A stretch of DNA of 64,000 bases, taken from assembly GCA_018296165.2 (NCBI GenBank), contig JACKQL020000018.1:620001-684000 (forward strand). The letters run 5' to 3'. Of this stretch, positions 42,601 through 54,943 are shown piece by piece (within the stretch, counting starts at the first letter, position 1; every line of letters starts with the position of its first letter). The notes under the pieces are model-generated. The model saw only the letters and a program-made list of their open reading frames with translations. It did no database searches and had not been told where the DNA came from. This DNA comes from Termitomyces sp. T153. Taxonomy: Eukaryota > Basidiomycota > Agaricomycetes > Agaricales > Lyophyllaceae. Both the position numbers and the translations under genes were made by a program.

Positions 42601-43085
42601 ATGTATATAAATTATATCTTCTTCCGATCTCATCATCTCCTGTATATGTATGACCACTCTGCTATCTCATTGTATCCTTCACTCTTCGCACCTCAATCGT
42701 CGTTTTCCATATCACCACATTGTTCTTACATCGTGATAAATCATCGACAGTCCAAACGTATCGCTAAATTATTAGTTACACCCATCGGAAGGAGTTTGAC
42801 ACCCTAGATACATATGTTCCTTGACAATACTGTTGTACTTTGTCTTCACTAATTCTGCCTACGACGGAAGACTTGTTTTCGGACCTAAAACCTGTCGATC
42901 GCGGCTGCTGCAATTATACCTGGTTCTCTAGCGAGGGTCTATCCACAATGAAAAATCATGGATTGAGTCTCGATGATTAAATTCCCTTGTCCCGGCATGA
43001 CAACGCGTCGTACGATTCAATAGTCTTGGTGCAGTGAGATGATCAAGGATTCGCCCAGGTTCTCTTATCCTTGACACAAACCAGA

Positions 43086-44432
43086 TTAAACAACATAGTC
43101 GAGGCATACAACAAGTGAAAGACCTACTTCCTCGAAGAGATATCGTAGATTATTGACTCCGGAACGCGCAGCAGCGACCGTGTTTATAACAGTTTCAACG
43201 ATCGTCTCCGTCGGCTTTCGTAAAGGCCAGCGAGCGCTAGCGATGGGTATACGTTCTCTCGTCTTGTACCAGTAGTCAAGTACAGCTTGTGAGGTGGGCC
43301 GTTGCCGGAAGTCGTGAGTCATCATCATTGGGATGAGACCATCGAGGAAATCGAGATTTAGATATTTCTACCAAGGGCAAGTGTATCAGAAATAGGATGA
43401 GGGCCGAAAATTTGGATACCACCTGTTGGAACTCTTTTCGAAAGACGTTGCCGAGTGTAAAGACATCCAATTTATATTGATCAAATGGAATATGAGGGGT
43501 AATCAGCTCGGGCGGGTCGTTGTCACGTCCTCCGACACCTTTGATGACGGGTGACTCGCCAGGTGAGAATCGAATTGAGCCATCGAAATCGACGATATAA
43601 TAGCGGACGGGATGGTCAATTCGAGAAAGAGGTTTGATATTTTCGTAGCCGTTTGGAGCAAAGCTACGAGATGAGAAATGCCAACCTTGAGGTAGAATGG
43701 GCTGAGCATCCATCATGATATTGACGGTAGTTAGATCCCTGTAAAGTTTATTAATTCCTGCAAAGAATGAGAAAAAGCCATGACAGTACGTATGAGCGAC
43801 AAGGTGGTCGTGCATAAACGTCAATCCCTGTGCAGAATTAGTCAAATCCGTGGGTCTCATTCGGAGGGATACCTACCTCCAATAACTGTGTGACACAGTC
43901 AACAACTTCTCCATGAAAACCAAACTCCGGATCATTAAAATCCCGCAGAAGTGGCATAATCATATAGATGATCATAGGATCTTCCGGATCCACAAAATCA
44001 TCGAAGATTGGAGGGCAGTGGTTCCTCGAGTCAGAAAGCAACTCCCGGGATGACAAGTATTTTGCAATAGCAATCTCGTCGGAAACGTTGGTAATCCTTT
44101 TGATACACACTTGCCCATGATCAACAGTGCGACGAGCATCCATCACCATGTAGATCTGAGTTTGCTAGATTAGTTGATTTCGGGCCTTAACATTTACGTG
44201 CCAGATACAGTACTATGTGATCATGAGCATCCTCGCAATACACAGGATTTTTCTCTTTTGCGCCTGGTATTTTCCACGAGGGTATCCAATCAGGATGAAA
44301 GCGCGGGCGCAGTTCATAACCTCGATTCAACAGAAAGCTATAACGATCGCACCAATGCTTCTCATATTCCATGATTTTGTCTGGGTAGACGAGGGAGAAG
44401 AATTTGTCATAAGGATTGGATGCGGGCTTCAT
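43086..44432 (-). CDS. fungal kinase-like protein, right copy
   Basis: Paralogue of 33770-35148 in inverted orientation. It starts MKPASNPYDKFFSLVYPDKI, keeps VCIKRI, the spliced catalytic loop HTDLTTVNIMMD, IVDFDGSIRF, PPELITP and LDVFTLGN, and ends SLVVCLDYVV at 43086. The catalytic half (MMDAQPILPQG to KEFQQ) differs from the left copy at four of about 98 residues and the last exon at one of 80. The N-lobe exon (VMDARR to CVTQLLE) differs at about 21 of 90. Short introns are at the same places but with different sequence. It seems intact. Function unknown beyond the kinase-like fold. Confidence 0.65.
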
Positions 44433-44784
44433 TCTTTCGCAGAGGGGCAGAATTCGCCTGCATTTGACAGGTAAAACGTTGTGTCTGCGCAGTCGTTGTG
44501 TGAAAACGTTTAGACCCTTGAGGCCGTGGTGCCCAGATGGCAGAGGCTTGAAGTCAACCTATGTGTGTCCGTAGATCCTATAGAGTGACAAAGTGATTGA
44601 TAGACAAAGTGATTGATTGAAGTGCTAATCATGCCCTTCAACATCAAAACATGTTGCTCATGCGTGGACTTCTCACGAACCATAACCATCAACCATGTTG
44701 TCTTGCATGTTCATACAATATAACAATCCAGTGGACCCCTCAGGCCTCAAACCTTGCTCGGACCGCCGAATTCTGTTATTTGCA
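44433..44784. promoter_or_regulatory. divergent promoter between kinase-like and membrane-protein genes (right)
   Basis: 352 bases between the two outward starts. It includes a small duplication AGACAAAGTGATTGAT (about 44590-44620) that is absent from the left arm. Confidence 0.4.
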
Positions 44785-45751
44785 ATGGATCAAGAACAAT
44801 CCATGACAATCTTCAATTATTACGTTGGAGCTATCGCTGTCGGTGGCGGTTTAATAACAGCAGCCGTTTTCTGCTGCAGCCTTCTTCCAAGGACGCGTAT
44901 GAAGGTTTTCCAGAGAACTCTTCAGGAAACCGGAACTCTTTTGCAACAAATCAAAGACGAAGCATTGGTACCAGTATTAGCTATCTACGAATTTGAAACG
45001 AAGTTGCGGATGTGCGTTCTTGGGTCGCTTCTCCTAGCTTTACAGCCATTCACCAGGGACGATCAGATTGAAAGAAAGCTCCGCTAGTCTACGCGATAGT
45101 ACTCATCAGTGTTCGAGCCTTCTTCGAGAGGTCATCGCCGCATACCGTGGCTTGTCGACAGCCATAAAGAGGAGTACCAATCATGCCATCGACCTGCAAG
45201 CAAGAATTGCAGTGAGTGATGGCCGCCTTGGCAGTATTTTGACCGTCTTAGACCGCAAGTGAGGAGCAACGAAGAGCACCAAGGCTCTCTAATTCCCTCA
45301 TGTGTGGTCAGCCATCAGCTCTGTCGACTAGCAGTTTGAACTCAGGTAAATTTCAAACTTACGGGAAGTGTATACGTTCATCATTTTGACAAGAAATATG
45401 TGCCAACGGTCCTGGCCTACCTGATAGCGACACTCAGCATCAATCGACTGATGTTGCAAGATGTTTTTCTTCAGGTACCGAAAAGATACAAGTTTTGAGC
45501 TTACTTGGAGAAATGACGTTCTTTCAGGACCTAGACCCCTCCACGAAAATGGCATGTCCGAGATAGGTTCTGATTCAAGTTCAACAGCTGTCCTCAGTAC
45601 CACAAGAATTGTTGGAAGGCGTGCTCATTGGAAAACCTGTCTTTTAGCTTTCCTTCGGCAATGGCGACATCCGACGAAGCAAGATAAACCCTCTCTAGAC
45701 CTCGAGTCTGGTATGCAAGCCTCTGGTAATAACACCACTGCTCGTCCTTGA
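44785..45751 (+). CDS. hypothetical membrane protein, right copy
   Basis: Paralogue of 32653-33507. It starts MDQEQSMTIFNYYVGAIAVG with the same single hydrophobic segment and LLPRTRMKVFQ, then DSTHQCSSLLREVIAAYRGL, and ends in HPTKQDKPSLDLESGMQASG. The middle, around 45265-45470, is longer than in the left copy, and exon joining there is uncertain. It contains AGGTAAATT and TTCAGGTACC splice-like sites and could be a retained or degraded intron. It is paired head-to-head with the right kinase-like gene as in the left arm. Confidence 0.5.
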
Positions 45752-46844
45752 TCAGGTCTCCCTACTGATCTCCATGCTTTCGTTCTTACGCGTTCATTGC
45801 TTTCGTGCCCATTGCTTCCGTTATATCTAATTGCTGTCCCATCTCGTTCTCTCATCGCATTGAAACATGCATATCTTAATGTAACTCCGTCCGATCTATT
45901 TTTTGTACCCTCTGTACTTATTCTCAGTCCCGCATATACATCTACATCTACATCTTACAGCTTTCGACGCCCACGTTTCATTTCTGGAAAGTATCAACCA
46001 TTCGTGCTAGATATATCTGAGGTGAGTCACTTTCGAGCTTTGTGATTCCGTCTGCAGAATCTGAATCTTGATCAACACGTGTTGTTAGTTTGTTCTTTTT
46101 TGTGGGTGAAGAAAGAAAATCTGCGGATGCCATGATGCTTGTCCACAAAACACAGCCTGGTTTTCATCGCACGCACTGTACACTTTTCGCCCTCTCGATG
46201 CTGTGTTTGGTTCTTGATTTACTGTAGGGCTCTGGATGCTCACACTGTTTCGTGCCGACCTTGAGAAGCTGGCCTTTTTGTATCTTATTGCTGAAAGATC
46301 TGTTGCAATGTCAATTAACTTCTCACGGCAATGAACACGATAGCGAATCTAGGTGCTCATGGTACTTCACGGTTCTTTACGGTATCAGGCCCCACAACGT
46401 AACTGCCAATTTCACGCCACATGATCACCTTCCATTGTCTTGTGTGCTCTACAAGCTCCCATTCGGAGAGTAAACGAGCCATGACCACCTCTTACTCCTG
46501 TCGGTTTTGCGTGTGCTCTTGCGGATTTGTGCGGATGGCTACCATACTATATATGTATGTTTCCTGTATCCCGAAAACCAGGTGTCTGTACAGGAAAACG
46601 ATTCCTTGAGTACCTGGTACCTCGTGGTAGATTCAAGCTTGAATATGCCAATTAGTGGTTCATAGAGGCACATCGAGGGATTAAGCGACTGAACAATCAC
46701 TAAATATGCAAGTATAAATAATTCTTGATGCGGCGACAGCCCTCAAGTCATAGCGTGCAAGTTGTGGCTTTCCAATTCCAGATGCTCAATATATTCTCAA
46801 GGAGTCATGTTGAGAGCGTCTTGAAGACTGGGTACTTACTTAAA
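45752..46844. other. non-coding outer part of the right arm
   Basis: Nearly identical to 31575-32652 reversed. No supported gene. Confidence 0.5.
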
Positions 46845-48526
46845 TTTCAGAGAAGAGTTTTGGAAACATCGTAAATATATATGATCGTACATACATACAT
46901 GATTTAACAATCACAATTCAGTACAGTCGAAGAATGAACACACACCATTTGCATGTAGGTTCATATCTGAAAGAAGGCGTTAGAACATGAACGAGGAGAT
47001 GAGATAGGTTCGGCGAGAAGAGATGAGAACAAGAAAGTACCCTCAGACACGAATATTTGTCCTGCACGGGAATAGGACATATGCTTGTCATTTTATTTGG
47101 AAATCATCGTAGGGCGGGAGAGAGGAACGAGGGCAGTACGTGAAAAGAACGGATACTAACCTGTTACCAAGATGACACATTTTCGTAGTCTCCGACGCCC
47201 TACGGGACGGCTCCGAGTCGGTTCGACATTCTTAAGTCACGTCGAAAGGTGGTGCGCGTATGGCTCACACGTGATCGCCCACGCGTATCGAAAAATTTCT
47301 TCTCGAGCCGTGGTTCGTGGATTGTACACTCGTGCAATCATGAAAATATGAAACGAAGACGTCTCTATAAAAATAATAGATTAGTTGTCAGAATTTGAAT
47401 TTGAGGATTGTAGCGGGGAATCAGAGGCTCAGTTGGTGATGCATGTTCGAGTGTGGATCATCGAATTTAGAAAAACCTCACCAACTCGGAATATGGAAAA
47501 TATCATCAACGCCGTAGGTAGAGACTAGACTTACTCGTTGATCTTGCGAAAGTAAGGACATCGTTCTAGGAAGAAAAATCCAAAAGGATGACCAAGTGAG
47601 CGTGGAAAAATTGTCATCTGCTATATAACCTCTCATTGGAGCTCCGAATGAAACCCACTGTACAGTTCCTAAAAACGTTTGTTCCAGCAATTTTGAGGAG
47701 TGTTTCTTGTTGTCGACAACGTTCGTTCGCCATTGGCTGGGTAAGCCTTTCTATCCTTCTTTCCTGTGTCGAGTTATCTCGCTATTGTATGATGTCAACC
47801 TCAGTTCTGCTTCCGAACGAGAGCAACTAACCTCTTGTGGACAACTTTCTTACCAAAATTTTTTTCTGATCTTCTCGTTATCTCGTTTCTTTCCTCTTGT
47901 GCTAATGTTTTGTTCCTCAGATTGTATTTTATATTCTCTGGAAGGCTCGATAATCTTGTGCGGTTGGGAGCTCTGCTCAGCGTGAGTTTATCTTGTTCAT
48001 CTGTTTTTACTCGGTTTTTTCAAGACGAAAACAAGTTCATCCATTCGTTGATCGTCATGTACGATGTTCGAGCTTCGCGGTCCCCTCCATCTAGGTAGAG
48101 GTCGTGCATGCTTGTTCCGTTCTGGGACAGGTGTGTCGGGCCAGTTGTTCGTGACAAGACGCGGCAGATGAAAACACCGGCTTTTCTGATTTCTTTTCGT
48201 GTTGCTTGTGATGATTCAAAGTACACCTTCGCTGATGATTCGTTACTTCTAGTTATGCTTTGGACAGTCGTTTTCGCTTCGAGCATTGTATTACCTTCTG
48301 TGTTGATGTTTGATCTCTGTTTTGTACCACTAGTCGCTTATTTCAATGATCAATCCATTCTTATATATGTAATCGGCGCCTGGTGTGGTTTTTGTCAGTT
48401 CTCACAAACTATATCGTCTCTGAGGTCTCTTATCTTTGGGCAAGCAGTGGCGATGACAGCATTATTACAACATGTCACGTGTCGTACCAAAAGAAACCCG
48501 ATCGACACTACTTGCTCCTCGCCGCC
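46845..48526. other. long intergenic/leader region upstream of SIN3
   Basis: About 1.7 kb without a recognised gene. The left part carries purine-rich tracts (46980-47040). From about 47700 the plus strand is T-rich with many splice-like sites (GTAAGCC, TTTTTCTGATCTTC, TTTTTAG), as expected for the promoter and possibly intron-containing 5' leader of SIN3. Small frames here (for example 48108-48671) overlap the SIN3 first exon in another frame and are not supported. Confidence 0.45.
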
Positions 48527-51500
48527 ATGGATAGCGACAAGATGGCCATTGACGCCATCAAAGACGACCAACAGATACCTTCTACTCCTGCAGCACTGCT
48601 CGAGACGTCTGCGACCGAGCCGACCTCAGACGCCCAAGCGGCTATCTCAACCACGGGCCAGGCAGTACTGATCCCCGAGGGAAGCAGCGAAGCACTTGCA
48701 GGTGGAGTGATTGGCGAAGATACAGCAACAATGGAATCCACGACAAATCCTGTAGTTCCATCCGGGGAACTCCCTGCGCGCTCCGAACCGACCCCTGAGC
48801 ACTTTCAACCAGCATCCCTCATGCCCGTTGACGAAGCCCCCGTTGCTGGCCCCTCGAATGGTGCGGAAAGGTCGCAGCTCACAGAACCTCATGAATATCC
48901 CAATGCTACTCTCAATCGCCCTCTTAACGTCACCGATGCTCTGTGTTATCTTGATGCCGTCAAAGTTCAGTTCTCTGAACAGCCTATCGTGTATAACCAG
49001 TTTCTGGACATCATGAAAGAATTTAAGAACGAAAAGTAAGTCTCTGTTCTTCCTTTTTAGGTTCTCTGAGGACTCTAAATGTCGTGGCGGGCGCGTATGC
49101 CCTCGATACGATTTTCACATTTTGGAGGGTGCCATTTTGTTCTTGTGGGTCGTGTGTTTACTGTGTTTTCTCACCACGTCACTTAGGATTGACACGCCGG
49201 GTGTCATAAAAAGTGTCTCTCAACTTTTCAACGGTCATCCATCACTCATCCAAGGATTCAATACTTTTCTTCCTGTGGGATATCGCATCGAATGTTCGGA
49301 TGATCTTACTGGAGGCCTCATAACCGTCACGACGCCTACAGGCCGACAGATGCAGACGACGAACAACGGAGGGACAAGCCCTATCATCTGGTCGGAAATG
49401 TCAGCGGATGGTGTTCCTCTCCCACTCCCTCCTCCCATCGACATGCCCGCCGGCCAGCCAGCTGTAACGTCTCCCGCGCCCATCACTTTCCCAGTTACCG
49501 GTCAAACCATGGAACCGGCGGTCCAATACGTGCAGAAGATCAAGCAACGCTGTGATGCGGAGACGTATCGACAATTCCTGGATATCTTGTCGCAATACCA
49601 CTCGAATCCAGATTCGATCGATGAGGTAATCCCATGCAAGGCTTCTCATTCGGATAACGCCGCTAATATTCTTTTCTGTTTACCCCTAGGAGGAAGTTTC
49701 CAAGCAAATTGCCAGGCTCTTCAAAGACGCTCCAGATCTCCGTTCTGATTTTAGGATTTTCATGCCTGAGAGAAGCCAATCTAACCTCGATGATCCATCG
49801 CCGCCTGAGAGGAGAGGGACGCCGTTTGCGGAAAAGGGCAAACGGAAGCTTGATACTGTTGCGAATAACGCATCGAATTTGCCACAAAAGAGAAAGCGGA
49901 AAGCTGTTGAAAAAGGCGAGCGGGAGCGGGAGAGAGAAAGGGAAAGAGAGAAAGAGCGAGAAGTGATTTCTGTTCGTTCCACAGCTACTAGCAGCAAGGT
50001 ACGCCCATGTGCATCTCTTGAGATCAATTAAGCATGCTGATATGTTGTCATGTAGGTAAAGAAAACCAAGCACGCTGTCGGTCAGGATCTGACTCCATCA
50101 TCTTACGACAAGATACCACTGCCTCAATCTCCTCGCCGTGTCGCTCAAGCGCCGCCGCCAGCCAGGATGCCGCCCCCGAACGACGATTCACAGTTCTTCG
50201 ACAATGTTAGACGATTTTTGGACAACAGAGAGACATACAACGAGTTTCTCAAGGTCGTCAACCTCTTCACACAAGACTTTATCGACAGTACGCGGCTGGT
50301 GCAAGAGGCGCGCAACTTTCTGGGCGATAGCGAGCTTTTCAAGCAGTTCAAGAATATCCTGGGTTGGAATGAGCGGAAGGATAGGGAAGCTTTCGAAGCT
50401 GAACAACAGACTTGGACGCGACCGACCGTGGTGACACTAGCCAATCGTCCAATGCAAGCAGATCTGACCATGAAGTATGGGAGCTACCGTCGACTACCAG
50501 ATTCCGTCAGTCAACTCAGACATCCTCTCTAGCTTTGTCAGCTCATCTCGGTGTTCTAGGAGGTCAATGTGTCGTGTACAGGACGAGACGAGATGTGCCG
50601 GATGGTACTTAACGACGAATGGGTATCTCACCCTACATGGACCAGTGAAGACTCTGGCTTCGTCTCGCATAGAAAGAACATATATGAGGAGGCCCTGCAC
50701 CGCAGTGAAGAGGAACGACACGAGTACGACTTTCACATCGACGCGATCGTTCGCACTATCGCAGTTCTCGACCCGATCAATCTCAAAATACAACAGCTGA
50801 GCCTGGAGGATCGTGGGGCGTTCAAGCTCAAGCCGAATCTTGGTGGAACGTGGAAGCCTCTCCATACGCGGGTGGTCAAGAAGTTATATGGACGCGATAC
50901 GGGGATGGATGTTATACATGCGATGCAGGAGACACCGCAGGTTGCTGTGCCTGTTGTGTTGGGGCGGTTGAAGCAGAAGGAAGAGGAGTGGAAGCGCGCG
51001 CAGAGGGAGTGGAATAAGATCTGGAGGGAGGTGGATGCCAGGAATTATACCAAGAGTTTGGACCATCAGGGCATATGGTTCAAGGTGACAGATAAGAAAG
51101 CGATTACGGCCAAGGCGTTTGTGCACCAGATCGAGGCGGCGAGGGAAGAGCAGATGGCGACACGGGCGTCGTTGATTGATCCGTTGTTTGCGAGAACAAG
51201 ACCGCGTCACCAGCTTGAGTTTGTCGTGGATGATGTGACAGTGCTGCAGGACGTGCTGAAGTTGACGTTTTCCTTTCTCGACCGGACGCAGGCGCAAATC
51301 AACTTTGTGGAGAGAAAACGGATAGAGGTGTTCCTGAGGTCTTTTGTACCGCTGTTCTTCATGCTAGACCCGGTTGCATTTAACACGTGCTTCGCGGTTG
51401 CACAAGAAGTTTTCGAAAGCGATATGAGCGATGATGTGGGTAGCGTTGTGGATGATGGTGAGATATCTTCGATGGCGAGTGGGAGTACAAGGCGGAATCA

Positions 51501-52877
51501 ACGGAAGGGCGGGAACTTGTCGTCTGGCGGGGATTTGAGGAAGAAATTGTTGAAGAGCGAACAAGTCAAGGCTACGAACCGTAAGACGAGGGCGCAGGAG
51601 GCGGCTTCTCCGATTGTCTCAAGGTTGGCATCGCCTGTTTTGCCTGAGGAAGACACAAGAGTAGACCCATTGGCGCAGACGAGAAAGTTATCAAGGAAAA
51701 ATATATTCTTCACCAATACTACCTTCTATGCGCTTTTACGGTTAATTGAGGTATTGTCACTGTTCGATGCCATCTTTACTGTCTGGTTGATTTGCGTACG
51801 TCAGGTGTTGTATTCCCGTCTTAGCCTTTTTAAATCTATCGGAGCCAAACTAGCTGCGGCTGGACCTTCCCGTTTCAACCCTGTTGCCCAGGAACTTCAA
51901 CTTCCTCCCGCAGTTGACATGGCGATCCTTGGCGATCGAGCTGGCAAGGCGGAGCATTACTACGATTTGCTCTTGGAGTCTGTTGAGCGGTTATTCGATA
52001 ACGAGATTGAGCAGCATGCATTTGAAGATCAGATGAGGTGTTTGTTCGGCACCAAGGTGAGTTTATATCGTGGATGGTGACTTCGACAGATTGTTGATCT
52101 GGTGAACAGGAGGCGTACAAGTCTTTCACGATCGATAAGGTCATCGGGGCGATCATCAAGCAGGTTCAAGCTGTCTTTGCAGATCCCAAAAGTCAAGACA
52201 TCTTGGAGATTCTGAAGAAGGAGAGGTCTCTTGTTTCGCCGACAACGCAGGACCAGATCAATAGTAGAAGGAATGCTGAAAAGGTTTTAGGACCCGATGA
52301 AAACCTATTCCGAATTGATTGGGTATGCGTCAATTTATCAGCTAACAACTTCCTGACACAATGCCTTAGCTTCCTGAATCCCGTACTATGACCGTACAAC
52401 TCATCGGCAAAGATGACTCTAGCTTTGATGATTCTGAGGTCTTGACGGGCAGGTGGCAAGCATACATCGACTCCTATGTCTCGGTTTGTGGCTTTACATG
52501 GTTCATGAGTTTGCCTGACAGTACTGTATATCGAACAGAGCGATACTACAGAGGGTGTTTTCTCTTCAAAAGTCAAGTCTCCCTTTCTACGCAGGTCAGC
52601 TAATCTAGAAGGTCAATGATAAAACCCATACTGACGACACCTCGTGTTCAGGAATTTGCCTCCAGCTATTCGGGAATTGCCGCCAAACTGCATCTCGCAG
52701 GATGGTCTCGAGATCAAGATATGCGTGCGGACTTATCGGTTGTTCTTTGTCTCAAAAACGGAGGACTTCATGTGGAAGATATCGAGTAAAGACGAGACGA
52801 AGAAGGCTGTAGAGCACCTTGAGAAGCGAGAAAAACTCAGGAAGAAGTGGTTAGAACAGGCTAACAAACCATTGTAG
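48527..52877 (+). CDS. SIN3: SIN3 transcriptional co-repressor scaffold
   Basis: Start ATG in a strong context (GCCGCCATGG), [16 protein letters not shown], followed by an acidic, disordered leader. PAH1 spans an intron: [20 protein letters not shown] and [16 protein letters not shown] join to [23 protein letters not shown]2 reads [20 protein letters not shown] (about 49520) and continues [20 protein letters not shown] across another intron. PAH3 reads [20 protein letters not shown] (50187). The histone-deacetylase interaction domain begins near 50540 and has [17 protein letters not shown] and [20 protein letters not shown]. The long C-terminal region runs to [19 protein letters not shown], stop 52875-52877. 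About nine exons and roughly 1,250 residues. SIN3 holds the Rpd3-type deacetylase complex and is recruited by DNA-binding repressors in the nucleus. A Glu/Arg repeat (49905-49965) lies between PAH2 and PAH3. Confidence 0.92.
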
Positions 52878-53295
52878 ATGGATATGTCATTTTTTTCTGA
52901 TTATTTATATACCCGCAAGTTCGTGAAAGAGATAGCCATTAATGATTGGTAAACGATAGAATCCGCGTACACTGGCCTAGTACCTCAGAATTTGGAATTG
53001 AATCGTACATCGAGAGATTTTTTGCAAACACACGAGTGCTGTCTGTTGCCGTTATTCAAGCCAATTCCGGAAAACGGAATGATTGCTCGTAATAACTGAG
53101 AATTGCAAATTTATATTGCGCTAGTTTGACATCCACCAGACTTATGTGAACGTCGCTTGTTCATACCCATGGGCTCTACTTAAGTCGTCCGCGGTACAAG
53201 CTTCAGTAAACTCTTTCTTACTCGTCCCATTATTGAAGCTATTCTGGGTAATTATACCTGCAGGGGTTGAGTCATACAGAGTATACAGGCACGAT
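52878..53295. other. intergenic, 3' flank of SIN3
   Basis: AT-rich; no gene recognised. Confidence 0.4.
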
Positions 53296-53980
53296 TCATC
53301 TGATTCTGTGCTCTTTCACCATCTCCACCGTCACCATTGATTTGAAACACGACGAAACTGAAGCACGGGAAGAAATACTTAACACTAATGGCTGTTCTTT
53401 CGTGGGCGTATCATTTCGGTTCAATGATTTCTCTCTCCTCTCCGGGTTCTGGAAGGTTTGATTGGATAACTGGCTGGAAGCTATGTCGTAAGAGGACATA
53501 CTTTGATACCCTCTCGCAGTTGTTCTATTTCTTTGGATACTTTTTGCATCTTCCTCGGAAGATCCTGTAATCTGGCTAGCATCTCTTCAACAGGATGTTG
53601 GCAAATAAGTATGTTTTTGGTGTTATCTTTGGCAAGCTTATTACTTTTTTTGGGCCACATGAATTTGATGACAAAACATAGAGGATACGAACGGTCACAT
53701 ACTTTGGAAGACTTTCGGTGCGAGAAATATCAAGATCAGGCGTATTCACAGCTCGAATTTCATATTGGCTTTGAGCTTTAGACGTTAAGGAGAGGATCTC
53801 GGTCTTCTCAGATGACAACAAATGAGGAAAAATGAATTGTAGTGGATGTATATTGATGATGAGTGTAAGGAGAACTTGATAGTAGAGATGGAAGGTTGAA
53901 ATGCTTGAGGTCCATGACATTCGCGAGTTACATGCTGAGATCAAGAGAACAGATACACATAGATAAGAATACGCCGACAT
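53296..53980 (-). CDS. hypothetical small protein, possibly spliced, unrecognised
   Basis: A possible minus-strand gene starting MSAYSYLCVSVLLISACNSR at 53980, with one open exon to about 53720. A later exon in another frame encodes a coil (VEEMLARLQDLPRKMQKVSK then EIEQLREGIK, about 53510-53590), followed by a GTATGT donor. The N-terminus could be a weak signal peptide or just a hydrophobic segment. No family is recognised, and the exon joins are guesses. Confidence 0.3.
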
Positions 53981-54943
53981 TTTGTTTGCAGGATCCCTTT
54001 AAAAATAGACGGCTGGAATGATGGGAGGACGAGGTTGTGATAAGTGCTTTTCAATAAACCCTCAATTTATGCAAGGATGTTCGTGGGATTTGGGGTTGTT
54101 AGCTATACAAGGTTGTTATTGTGGGGAATGCGAACCCCACATCGAATAAAAAGAAATAAGGATGAGCTGTGATCTCAAACTTGTTGTTTTCCAAATTTGC
54201 GAACAACAGACAATACTTTCACAAGCTTGATCGTCTCCATGGTTATCTTTTGTTAGCGTCTGCAGCTCACGTAGTCTTCTGAAGCTTGAACATATGTCGT
54301 CAAAGGCCTCGAGTGAAGGGGTTGTATGAAAGCACCAAACGCCAAGGAACATTCGAGTTCAGACAGAGCCTGAGACAGATATGGCCCTTTGTACTTACAC
54401 ACTAGACTATCAGGACGCAGGTAAGATATAAGTAAGACGGCTACTTACGTCCTTCGGGACTGTCGTAACGAGAGTGAAATTGAAGACGCAATGCCACGTC
54501 GACGCGTATCTAACTAAACATGACGTGACCACGAATCTAAACTATCCGTTCGAAAAAAGCGGCCTTGGTTGGGCGGCCGTGGTGCTAATCAGCCGGACTT
54601 TTCCGATCTTGCTGCATATTCCCATGCAGGCCATTCTGGTGAGAACAGGTGAGAACCCATTCTTCTTCAGGACTCGATTGTTTCCAGGTTCCTTGTCTTG
54701 TTGGCGGAAGAAAAGAGTTAGTTACTAACGTACTGGATAGCCTTAAGGGTAGTTCCTTTGTTAACTCGCTGGACTTTTCGCTGTGTATTGGCCACCGGGA
54801 CCTCACTAATCTAGATACAAGACCAAAAACAGACAGAACCTCGCACACGAAGGCGAGGTCCTGGTAGCGTGTGTACGTACTACATATGCCCACGATGCAT
54901 AAAAGGATTGATGATGAAATGAGGTCGACTGGGAACCTCCTTC
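53981..54943. other. intergenic region, no gene recognised
   Basis: About 960 bases containing the promoter of the aldehyde dehydrogenase. Minus-strand frames at 54116-54352 and 54585-54893 show no domain. Confidence 0.4.

Larger units (their letters stand above)
42691..46844 (-). repeat. right arm of the inverted segmental duplication (about 4.2 kb)
   Basis: Reverse complement of 31575-35522. The inner edge is CCTCAATCGTCG at 42691 and the outer edge GGGTACTTACTTAAA at 46844. The arms enclose 7,168 bases (35523-42690). Confidence 0.9.

Noticed and set aside
48108..48671. Plus-strand frame of 187 codons with hydrophobic stretches
   Set aside because: It overlaps the first exon of SIN3 in another frame; the SIN3 frame has family motifs and a strong start context.
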